The notes beneath the pieces were generated by a model. That model ran no database searches. It was not told the origin of the DNA and saw only the letters and a program-made list of their open reading frames with translations. The position numbers and the translations under genes were made by a program. A stretch of 7,672 bases of DNA from Leucothrix mucor (lineage in GTDB: Bacteria > Pseudomonadota > Gammaproteobacteria > Thiotrichales > Thiotrichaceae): the NCBI GenBank assembly GCA_015662325.1, contig DQUJ01000133.1, forward strand, positions 1 to 7,672, in the 5' to 3' direction. Positions 1-5,694 of this stretch are shown piece by piece (within the stretch, counting starts at the first letter, position 1; every line of letters begins with the position of its first letter).

Positions 1-1
1 A

Positions 2-160
2 AACCCTACAACATCGGAATTACATATTTTCCACAGTGAAAATATATGGTTTGATCCGACTGATCACATAAACAGTGAAGTAATAACTGTTTTAATAGAA
101 AAAGACAACCCGAAAGAATACTATGTCGATACTTCTTTTCTACCAAGACTTGCAGGCTAA
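2..160 (+). CDS. 3' end of an unrecognised gene, probable integron cassette gene (partial)
   Basis: The frame beginning at base 2 is open for 52 codons and ends with TAA at 158-160; the 5' part lies outside the window. The visible C-terminus runs from NPTTSELHIF through SENIWFDPTD to a final SFLPRLAG. It is hydrophilic to mixed, with no membrane segment, no cysteine and no motif I recognise, so no function is proposed. It is called real because the frame is open to the window edge, the composition is protein-like, and the stop lies five bases before an attC-like site (166-221), the usual position of a cassette gene's stop. It is convergent with hemW. The alternative is an ordinary chromosomal gene with a chance hairpin behind it. 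Confidence 0.6.
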   Translation, partial: NPTTSELHIFHSENIWFDPTDHINSEVITVLIEKDNPKEYYVDTSFLPRLAG

Positions 161-165
161 AAATG

Positions 166-221
166 CTCTAACAAAAAGCTCAAGCCTACGCGCAAAAAGC
201 ATACTTGGCTTGGCGTTAGGT
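166..221 (+). other. attC-like integron recombination site
   Basis: The element has all four attC boxes in order. R'' is CTCTAAC (166-172), matching RYYYAAC except at the first base. L'' is AAGCTCAAG (176-184), L' is CTTGGCTT (204-211), and R' is GTTAGGT (215-221), which fits GTTRRRY exactly. R''/R' pair over CTAAC/GTTAG. L''/L' pair over 8 bp with one extra unpaired base (T180) in L'', the asymmetry known for attC sites. The spacers on the two sides are 3 nt each (173-175 and 212-214), and the terminal loop is 19 nt. The 56-bp length is at the short end of the family. The expected IntI crossover is between G215 and T216. No second attC and no integrase are in the window, so this may be the distal end of an array or a lone site. 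Confidence 0.72.
173..212 (-). terminator. possible hemW terminator formed from the attC stem
   Basis: Read on the minus strand beyond the hemW stop, CAAGCC (212-207) can pair with GGCTTG (186-181). AGC and then five T (177-173) follow. The stem is only 6 bp with a 20-nt loop, so it would be weak. No other hairpin with a T run is visible between the hemW stop and the cassette gene. The same bases form the attC-like site, so a dual role is inference. Confidence 0.3.
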
Positions 222-236
222 AAAAATCTAAAGCGA

Positions 237-1415
237 TTACAAAAACATTTCCATCACATCATTTAAAAACTCCCATCCTCTTTTAGTTGTTCTGTAATGT
301 TCCTGCTCTACACTATTATCTTTTAGCATTAACTTTTTATTAATCGCTTGTTGAACCAACGGCTCTATTTCTGCGAAAGCCAAACGGGTTCTTTGTTCAA
401 ATAAATCACTGGAAAAACCTTGTTTTAAACGCAATGCATTGAGCATAAATTCAAAGGGCAACCCCTTTTTCTTTAATAACGTAGTGGATGAGCGCGGTTC
501 ACGTTGATTGGCTTGTTTAATATATTCTGTTGGTTGACGGTATTTAGTATGGCGTGTAATGGAGCCGTCGGGTTGAGTGATTTTGCCGTGAGCGCCTGCG
601 CCAATACCGACATAATCACCAAACTCCCAATAGTTCATATTGTGATTGCATCTGTTTTTATCACCCTCGCCTTTAGCATAAGCGGATACTTCGTATTGTG
701 AATAACCTGCCTGTTTAAGCAATGCTTGTCCTTGTTCTTGTATCTCCCATAAAGCATCCGCATTAGGTAACACAGGGGGAGAATGATGAAACAAGGTGTT
801 CTTCTCGATGGTGAGTTGATACCACGAAATATGGCTTGGTTCGCACGCAATTGCTTGCTGTAAGTCGGCTAATGCTTGTTCGCTGGTTTGTTTTGGTAAG
901 CCGTGCATTAAGTCTAAATTGAAATTATCGAACCCTGCTTTGTTTGCAATTGTTGCGGCATTCAGCGCTTCATGTCCATCGTGAATTCTGCCTAAGGCGT
1001 TTAAGTGTTCGCTATTGTAACTTTGGACGCCGATTGATAGTCGGTTAATGCCTGCTTGTTTATATTGGCTAAATCGTTCTTGTTCGAATGTGCCGGGGTT
1101 GGCCTCCATGGTTATTTCCATCGACGGGCGAATCGGTAAGCGCTCGCGTAAACCAGACATTAATGACTCTATAGCTTCTGCCGAGAAGAGGCTGGGTGTA
1201 CCACCGCCAAAAAAAATTGATTCTAAAGGGCGACCCCAAATATGAGGTAACTCTGTTTCAAGGTCGGTTAATAAGGCGGCAATATATTCTTTCTCGGGAA
1301 CCTGTTGATTGCCATTGTTATCGTTCGGGCTTTGGTGTGAATTAAAATCACAATAAGGGCATTTGCGCACACACCACGGAATATGAATATATAAACTAAG
1401 CGGTATAGGGGTCAT
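237..1415 (-). CDS. hemW: Radical SAM haem chaperone HemW
   Basis: This 392-residue protein is close to the usual HemW length (about 378 in E. coli). HemW is a cytoplasmic radical-SAM-fold protein that binds haem and delivers it to haem proteins; it was formerly annotated as an oxygen-independent coproporphyrinogen oxidase. The N-terminal YIHIPWC segment carries the iron-sulfur motif C15-x3-C19-x2-C22. The next residues are D23 and F24, whereas true HemN has a further Cys there (CxxxCxxCxC), which favours HemW. GGGTPS at 70-75 and MEANPGT near 103-109 are the SAM-binding motifs. Further landmarks are RLSIGVQS, NLDLMHGLP, ISWYQLTIE and NYWEFGDYVGIGAGAHGK. The Asn/Gln-rich stretch after residue 28 looks like a short insertion. 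The start has only a weak ribosome site (TCAGAA). It lies 15 bp behind ksgA, so the two are probably co-transcribed. Confidence 0.95.
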   Translation of the reverse strand: MTPIPLSLYIHIPWCVRKCPYCDFNSHQSPNDNNGNQQVPEKEYIAALLTDLETELPHIWGRPLESIFFGGGTPSLFSAEAIESLMSGLRERLPIRPSMEITMEANPGTFEQERFSQYKQAGINRLSIGVQSYNSEHLNALGRIHDGHEALNAATIANKAGFDNFNLDLMHGLPKQTSEQALADLQQAIACEPSHISWYQLTIEKNTLFHHSPPVLPNADALWEIQEQGQALLKQAGYSQYEVSAYAKGEGDKNRCNHNMNYWEFGDYVGIGAGAHGKITQPDGSITRHTKYRQPTEYIKQANQREPRSSTTLLKKKGLPFEFMLNALRLKQGFSSDLFEQRTRLAFAEIEPLVQQAINKKLMLKDNSVEQEHYRTTKRGWEFLNDVMEMFL

Positions 1416-1430
1416 TTTCTGATCAACAGA

Positions 1431-2243
1431 CTAAGTAGAAATGGGCGTTAAATTACTGAGTGTTACATATTCTGCAACGCTGATATTTTCTGGGCGTAAA
1501 CTAGGGTCGATACCCGCACTTTCTATTTGTTCGGAGCTAAGCATTTTCTTTAAGGTATTGCGTAATGTTTTACGGCGCATGGAAAATGCTTGAGCGACTA
1601 GTTTTGACAGATACGTTTCATCATTTGCTTTATAGGGCATTTTTTTCCAAGGCGTTAAACGTAAGATTGCAGAGTCTACTTTGGGCGGTGGTTTAAATGA
1701 TTCTGGTGATACAAAAAGTAAATACTTTGTCTCACAATAATATTGCACCATTACAGATAAACGCCCATAGGTTTTGCTGTGGGGTGGAGCAGTTATGCGC
1801 TGAACCACTTCATTTTGTAACATAAAGTGCATGTCTTTAATCAAGTGTGCATATTCGAGCAGATGAAAAATTAAGGGCGTTGAAATATTGTAAGGCAGGT
1901 TGCCGACGACTCTTAATAAACTCTCTTTTTCAGAAACGGCTGTGCCAGATGATGGGTTTGTAGATAAGGTACTAAGGTCAAATTTTAGTGCATCAATACT
2001 GTGAATAGTGAGTTTTTTATTTTGATACTGTTCTAACCGCGCAATCACATCTCTATCAATTTCAACTACATCCAGTGCATCAATTTTTTCTAATAAAGGG
2101 AATGTTAATGCACCCAGACCCGGCCCAATTTCTACAAAACGTTCGCTTGCTTGGGGATTAATATCATGGATGATTTTTTGAATGACGCCTCCATCATGCA
2201 AGAAGTGCTGTCCAAATCGTTTTTTTGTTTTGTAGTTTGCCAT
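1431..2243 (-). CDS. ksgA: 16S rRNA (adenine(1518)-N(6)/adenine(1519)-N(6))-dimethyltransferase RsmA/KsgA
   Basis: This 270-residue enzyme matches the family's usual length (about 273 in E. coli). It uses S-adenosylmethionine to dimethylate two adjacent adenosines in the 3'-terminal hairpin of 16S rRNA, a late checkpoint in 30S assembly; its loss gives kasugamycin resistance. Motifs run in the expected order: KKRFGQHFLHD (7-17), motif I VEIGPGLGALT (37-47), the ribose-binding acidic segment VVEIDRD (59-65), the D84 segment, and catalytic NLPYN (115-119). MLQNEVVQR, YGRLSVMVQYY, FKPPPKVDSA (183-192) and the C-terminal MRRKTLRNTLKK helix follow. The start follows from the conserved N-terminus; the ribosome site upstream is poor. 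Upstream is an intrinsic terminator and then an unrelated OmpA-family gene, not the surA-pdxA context of enteric bacteria; downstream is hemW. Nothing in the protein looks damaged. Confidence 0.97.
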   Translation of the reverse strand: MANYKTKKRFGQHFLHDGGVIQKIIHDINPQASERFVEIGPGLGALTFPLLEKIDALDVVEIDRDVIARLEQYQNKKLTIHSIDALKFDLSTLSTNPSSGTAVSEKESLLRVVGNLPYNISTPLIFHLLEYAHLIKDMHFMLQNEVVQRITAPPHSKTYGRLSVMVQYYCETKYLLFVSPESFKPPPKVDSAILRLTPWKKMPYKANDETYLSKLVAQAFSMRRKTLRNTLKKMLSSEQIESAGIDPSLRPENISVAEYVTLSNLTPIST

Positions 2244-2261
2244 ACAGATTATTAGCTCAAT

Positions 2262-2287
2262 AAAAAAGCCCCCAAAATTGGGGGCTT
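2262..2287 (-). terminator. Intrinsic terminator behind the OmpA/TSP3 gene
   Basis: AAGCCCCC (2266-2273) and GGGGGCTT (2280-2287) form a perfect 8-bp GC-rich stem with a six-base loop. Read on the minus strand, the stem is followed directly by a T run (complement of 2262-2267). It lies 51 bp past the stop of the 811-residue gene and ends 18 bp before the ksgA start. It therefore closes the upstream operon and leaves ksgA needing its own promoter or read-through. Confidence 0.9.
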
Positions 2288-2317
2288 AGTGTATCTCTAT
2301 TAACACGCAATTCTCAA
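2288..2317 (-). promoter_or_regulatory. candidate ksgA-hemW promoter overlapping the terminator
   Basis: On the minus strand, TTGAGA (complement of 2312-2317; five of six consensus matches) is followed by an 18-base spacer and TACACT (complement of 2288-2293; four of six). Initiation about nine bases on, near the A at 2279, would fall inside the terminator loop. The ksgA transcript would then lack the 5' stem arm and escape termination. The spacing is slightly long, so this is a moderate candidate. Confidence 0.4.
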
Positions 2318-2338
2318 GGCATGTTTATAGCTCTTAAG

Positions 2339-4774
2339 TTACTTGATGATTTTTAAATCAACTCTTCTATTCTTTGCACGACCAGCCTTAGTATCGTTAG
2401 TTGTAATGGGTCGGCTTTCTCCATAACCTTTTGCGCTTAAATTTTCTGCTTTAACGCCTTTGCGAATTAAGTAGATCATCACCGCGTTTGCTCGTGTTTG
2501 AGATAAGCGTTTATTTGCACCAGTCCAACCTTGATTATCAGTATGTCCTTCTATTTGAATTTTTAAATTAGGATTACTTTTAATGGTATTTGCCGCAGCA
2601 TCGAGTATTGCAAGCGAACTACTTTTAAGTTTTGCAGAACCTAATTTAAAGGTAACACCTTCAAGCGTAATATTTTCAGTTGCTTTACAACCAAACTCAT
2701 TTACCTTCGCACCCGCTTCGGATGTTGGACAAAGATCAGCTCCATCTGCCACACCATCATTATCAGCATCTGCAGTGGCGGGAGCAGAAGGAACAACCGC
2801 TTCTGCAACCTTGGCAACCGCAGCAACCTTTGGACAACCTTCGGCATTAACATGGCTACCAAACGGTGAGGATGGGCACTTGTCATCTGCATCAACAACA
2901 CCGTCCTTATCGTTGTCATCAGCACACCCCATGGCGTTAACTTTTGTTCCTGCAATAGTGGAAGGGCATTTATCAGCTTTATCTAAAACGCCGTCTTTAT
3001 CGGTATCAGCTGTTGCTTTTGCATAATCGCTTTTTAGTTTTGCTAGCGCTTTGTTTGTTAACAATAAGTTATTGTCACGTTCTTTTGCTTGTGCTGCTAA
3101 TTTACTTTTTAGACTCTCTAGCTCTTCTTTCAATCGCGTTGCATTATCAAGCGAGGCTACTAACTTTTGATTGTTTTGATCAATGCTATTTTTACAATTT
3201 TCTAAGTTCGTCTTGTTTGTTTCTTCTATTTCTTTTAAACCTAAGATCGTTTTATGATGAACTGCTGCATCCGCTTTTAAAGCATCGACTTGTGCGAGTA
3301 AGGATTTATAAGAGACATTCAGATCAGCTAATTGCTTTACGAGCGTATCGTTCTTTCCAAGTTGTGTCGTGTGTGCTTGTTGTAATTTAGAAAACTCTGA
3401 TTTTAATGTTGCTTCTGAGTTGCCAGCTAGGGTCATTTTTTTAGTTAATGCACCATAACTTGCATTACAGTTTTTCTGTTCTGCTTCTGCATTTTGATAC
3501 GATGCTAACTGACTATTGTAAGCACCGTTTAATTTATCAAACTGATTTTTAAGGGAATCGTATTTCCCCTGACTTTCTTGCTGCATCTGCTTTAATCGAG
3601 ATATTTCTGATTTTAGCGTTGCTTTAATTTTACCATCAGTCGTTAGTTGGTTTTTATAAGAAAGATTTAATGCTGCAAGCTTACTTGTCAGTGAATTTAT
3701 CTGTGATGTAGAACCTTTAACAGTAAGTAATTGTTTGCTCTTATTGGCACTATCGGTTTTTAATGCGTCAATTTGAGTTTGCATGTTTTTATTGGTTGCA
3801 TTTAATTCTGCAATCTGTTTCTTTAGCGCCGCATTTTGTTTAGCTTGATCACCATGGGCTTTTTCCATTGCTGTTAATTTAGTAGAAGAATCCTTAAGCA
3901 ATGATTTCAATTGTGATTGCATGCCATCATTTTTTTTAGTCATAGACACTAATTGCTGCTTTAGCACATTCATATTAGTTGATGTTTGACCAAATGCCAT
4001 AAGCTTCTGTGCTTGTTGCGCTGATTTCTCAGTTGCAAGTGAAAGCTGTTTTTGCAAACTATCTCTTTCTTTAGATAATGCCATCATTTTTTGTTGGGTG
4101 CCGTTGCCTGCATTATCAAGTTTAGCGAGGTGCTTTTTAAGTTCGGCATTTTCTTTTTCTTTTAAAGAAAGCATTTGTTGAGATGTTTGCGACAATGCCT
4201 CCATTTTTTTCTTTATTTCATTGATGTTTGCAGTACAAGATTCTTTTGATTTAGTCAGTGATCCAACGGTTGCAACGCTATCTTGAAGTTGATTTTGCGC
4301 ATCGCTTAATGTTTGCTTTAATTCTTCTATTTTATTTCTTGACGCTTCAGACGCTTGATCATAACGTTTTTGTAATGCGCCTAACTTAGCTTTACTACCA
4401 TCATCAATGGTAGGGGCGCATTGTGAGCTCGCCGTTGGTGGGAGAGGAATGACAGGAATATTGCCATAAAATGGGCTAGGTGGTGGTGCTGGAAACGGTG
4501 CTGGCATATTCATATTCGGTGCAGCTACTCCGCCAAAGAAAGGCATCGGTGCTGGCATCGGCATAGCAGGTACAGCATCAACAGGAACGGGTATGCAGTC
4601 TCCCCATGTGATTGGCACCATATCTGGAGAAATCCAAGTAGCTTGTGGCATGTTACTTGGCTGTGGCAAACTGCTAGGAACCGCTTGCCATTCGGCATGA
4701 GCACCTTGGGTGGATAGTGCGAGTAAACTTGTTACAAACAGAGATTTTAATGAAACGTGCATAGTAATTTGCAT
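2339..4774 (-). CDS. Exported coiled-coil protein with TSP type-3 repeats and C-terminal OmpA domain
   Basis: This is an 811-residue protein. Residues 1-27 are a signal peptide ending GAHA before EWQ. Residues 28-118 are rich in Pro and Met (MPMPAPMP, PAPFPAPPP) with C60 and C119. Residues about 125-588 are Lys/Gln/Ser-rich and read as long coiled coil with imperfect internal repeats. Three thrombospondin type-3 calcium-binding units lie at about 590-617, 620-647 and 669-696, each with D-x-D-x-D-G-V, a D-x-C-P and a closing G-C; an Ala/Val-rich linker precedes the third. Residues 703-811 are an OmpA C-terminal domain with the peptidoglycan-contact residues intact: HTD at 744-746, LSQTRA with R761, and NRRVD at 802-806. 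Likely role: a periplasmic tether binding peptidoglycan. The start is supported by an AGGGG ribosome site eight bases upstream. It is probably co-transcribed with the 145-residue gene 18 bp before it. Confidence 0.9.
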   Translation of the reverse strand: MQITMHVSLKSLFVTSLLALSTQGAHAEWQAVPSSLPQPSNMPQATWISPDMVPITWGDCIPVPVDAVPAMPMPAPMPFFGGVAAPNMNMPAPFPAPPPSPFYGNIPVIPLPPTASSQCAPTIDDGSKAKLGALQKRYDQASEASRNKIEELKQTLSDAQNQLQDSVATVGSLTKSKESCTANINEIKKKMEALSQTSQQMLSLKEKENAELKKHLAKLDNAGNGTQQKMMALSKERDSLQKQLSLATEKSAQQAQKLMAFGQTSTNMNVLKQQLVSMTKKNDGMQSQLKSLLKDSSTKLTAMEKAHGDQAKQNAALKKQIAELNATNKNMQTQIDALKTDSANKSKQLLTVKGSTSQINSLTSKLAALNLSYKNQLTTDGKIKATLKSEISRLKQMQQESQGKYDSLKNQFDKLNGAYNSQLASYQNAEAEQKNCNASYGALTKKMTLAGNSEATLKSEFSKLQQAHTTQLGKNDTLVKQLADLNVSYKSLLAQVDALKADAAVHHKTILGLKEIEETNKTNLENCKNSIDQNNQKLVASLDNATRLKEELESLKSKLAAQAKERDNNLLLTNKALAKLKSDYAKATADTDKDGVLDKADKCPSTIAGTKVNAMGCADDNDKDGVVDADDKCPSSPFGSHVNAEGCPKVAAVAKVAEAVVPSAPATADADNDGVADGADLCPTSEAGAKVNEFGCKATENITLEGVTFKLGSAKLKSSSLAILDAAANTIKSNPNLKIQIEGHTDNQGWTGANKRLSQTRANAVMIYLIRKGVKAENLSAKGYGESRPITTNDTKAGRAKNRRVDLKIIK

Positions 4775-4792
4775 AGATAATGCCCCTAGTAG

Positions 4793-5230
4793 TTAACCTT
4801 TCCCACCAAGCGCAAAATCACGACGCGCGGCAGCGATAGTAATAGTAAAACCTGCAATGACATCAATAAATGACATTACGGCTAAAAATAAAAAAACTGA
4901 GTTACTTTTTTCACCAATTGTCCAAGGAAATACCATCCAAGAAACAAGAAAGGCAACAAATACAATCGTCGACAAGGTGTGATCAACAATGGAAATATCA
5001 GAGGTGCGAGTCGATTTAAATATTTCTATATAAAGCGTAATCAGACCAGTCAATATAACTATATCTCCCCATGTCGGCCTCCATACTTCTCCCGAAGGAA
5101 GTTTTATATGACCGATTACATCGTTTAGGTTTTCTGGAAAATAACCTAAGTGATGCATTCCCCAATACCCAGCAAGTAATAGTGAAAATAAAGGTAAAAA
5201 TTTAAAAACAGCCATGATGAATCCAATCAT
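4793..5230 (-). CDS. Small four-helix membrane protein of unknown function
   Basis: This 145-residue protein matches no family I can name. Four hydrophobic segments are visible, at about residues 7-24, 56-72, 84-104 and 110-134. The loop between helices 1 and 2 holds the polar stretch NLNDVIGHIKLPSGEVWRPTWGD. The C-terminus is basic and short (AARRDFALGGKG). The encoded start has a poor ribosome site (a T-rich run); Met6, at 5213-5215, has GGA six bases upstream and is an alternative start. The stop is 18 bp before the OmpA/TSP3 gene, and that gap carries the next gene's ribosome site, so the two look like one operon. It could be an inner-membrane partner of the tether protein; that is inferred from position only. 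Confidence 0.75.
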   Translation of the reverse strand: MIGFIMAVFKFLPLFSLLLAGYWGMHHLGYFPENLNDVIGHIKLPSGEVWRPTWGDIVILTGLITLYIEIFKSTRTSDISIVDHTLSTIVFVAFLVSWMVFPWTIGEKSNSVFLFLAVMSFIDVIAGFTITIAAARRDFALGGKG

Positions 5231-5256
5231 TAAAAAAACATCATTGTAATAGCTGT

Positions 5257-5290
5257 TTGAATATAAGGGAAATGGGGATCATATATTCAA
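5257..5290. promoter_or_regulatory. Symmetric bidirectional promoter or operator candidate
   Basis: TTGAATATA (5257-5265) and TATATTCAA (5282-5290) are perfect 9-bp inverted copies with 16 bases between them. Because of the symmetry, each strand carries a -35-like TTGAAT and a -10-like TATATT (five of six consensus matches) 19 bases apart. The minus-strand start would be near 5253, giving a leader of about 23 nt for the 145-residue gene. The + strand start would be near 5294. A dimeric regulator site is the alternative. The 19-base spacing is longer than the usual 17, so a regulator may be needed. Confidence 0.45.
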
Positions 5291-5321
5291 TCAATTAATA
5301 AAAAAGTAATGAGAATGAGTA

Positions 5322-5369
5322 TAGCCTAATAAAAGTGCCGCCGTTATGAATGGGTTAAAAATTAGGCTA
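5322..5369 (+). promoter_or_regulatory. long-range pairing that competes with the following hairpin (antiterminator-like)
   Basis: TAGCCTAAT (5322-5330) is exactly complementary to ATTAGGCTA (5361-5369) across a 30-base loop. The 3' arm shares bases 5365-5369 with the 5' arm of the next hairpin (5365-5387), so an RNA cannot form both fully. On a + strand transcript the order is antiterminator arm, shared arm, terminator arm, T run, as in attenuators. No ligand-binding domain that I recognise is present. Confidence 0.35.
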
Positions 5370-5395
5370 ATAGCAGTGCTATTGGCCGAATTTTT
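5365..5395 (+). terminator. terminator-like palindrome with T runs on both strands
   Basis: GGCTAATAGCA (5365-5375) pairs with TGCTATTGGCC (5377-5387) over its whole length, with one T-G wobble and a central G. GAATTTTT (5388-5395) follows on the + strand. On the minus strand the stem is followed by TAA and then TTTTT (complement of 5357-5361). It could stop transcription in either direction, or be a protein-binding palindrome. On the + strand it would sit in the leader of the gene starting at 5695. Confidence 0.4.
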
Positions 5396-5621
5396 ATGGA
5401 AACCAGAGAGAATTTAGGCATTTTTAATTCGTCATATCTCTCGTGCAAAGGTCTCTCAGAACTAACTTCACGTTGGAGAATAAAATTATAGGTACGTTTT
5501 TCAGGAGGAGTGGTACAAATAGTATTGAAGCGCTGACAAGAGGGGATTCTCGCTATTAGTAATCTATTAGATAATTTACCCATGCTTAACACGCCACTGA
5601 GCGTGAGCGGAAATTGGAAGG

Positions 5622-5655
5622 TCGGCTTAATCATGACTACCGCAATTTAAGCCGA
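5622..5655 (+). promoter_or_regulatory. Leader hairpin containing a five-codon ORF
   Basis: TCGGCTTAA (5622-5630) and TTAAGCCGA (5647-5655) form a 9-bp stem, extendable by two G-T pairs, with a 16-base loop. The loop begins with ATG at 5633 and encodes MTTAI, with TAA at 5648-5650 inside the 3' arm. GGAAGG (5616-5621) lies 11 bases before that ATG as a possible ribosome site. Translation of the mini-ORF would open the stem. The structure ends 25 bases before the ribosome site of the main gene. Confidence 0.4.
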
Positions 5656-5679
5656 TTAACCAATAACCTAATAATTACT

Positions 5680-5688
5680 AGAAGAGAG
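5680..5688 (+). promoter_or_regulatory. ribosome binding site fixing the start at 5695
   Basis: AGAAGAGAG lies six bases before the ATG at 5695-5697. That ATG opens directly into a typical signal peptide, which supports this start. Confidence 0.6.
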
Positions 5689-5694
5689 AATATC

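Larger units (their letters stand above)
5231..5694. other. 464-bp divergent intergenic region rich in inverted repeats
   Basis: No convincing protein-coding gene lies here. The region separates two divergently transcribed envelope genes. It carries a symmetric palindrome (5257-5290), a Fur-like direct repeat AATGAGAATGAG (5308-5319), a 9-bp inverted repeat (5322-5330 with 5361-5369), a near-perfect 23-bp palindrome with T runs on both sides (5365-5387), and a repeated heptamer CTATTAG (5553-5559, 5564-5570, and inverted at 5367-5373). A hairpin with a tiny ORF in its loop (5622-5655) comes last. The density of structure suggests regulated transcription and possibly a long structured leader for the + strand gene. 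Confidence 0.7.

Noticed and set aside
504..1245. Small open frames inside hemW on both strands
   Set aside because: They lie wholly within a well-supported gene and have no ribosome sites or family features.
237..1415. Coproporphyrinogen III dehydrogenase HemN
   Set aside because: The fourth Cys of the HemN CxxxCxxCxC motif is absent (F24), and the length and landmarks match HemW.
2583..3390. Open frames opposite or within the OmpA/TSP3 gene, including a Ser/Ala-rich + strand frame
   Set aside because: They are shadows of the real minus-strand gene; their repeats simply mirror the TSP3 repeats on the other strand.
5362..5634. 90-codon minus-strand ORF in the divergent region
   Set aside because: It has a poor ribosome site, its start lies in the leader hairpin loop, its end runs through the terminator-like palindrome, and its composition is not protein-like in any way I recognise. 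A minus-strand RNA from here remains possible.
5231..5694. Known riboswitch, tRNA or 6S-like RNA
   Set aside because: I looked for conserved cores such as c-di-GMP, TPP and cobalamin elements and for tRNA arms and saw none; only generic hairpins are supported.
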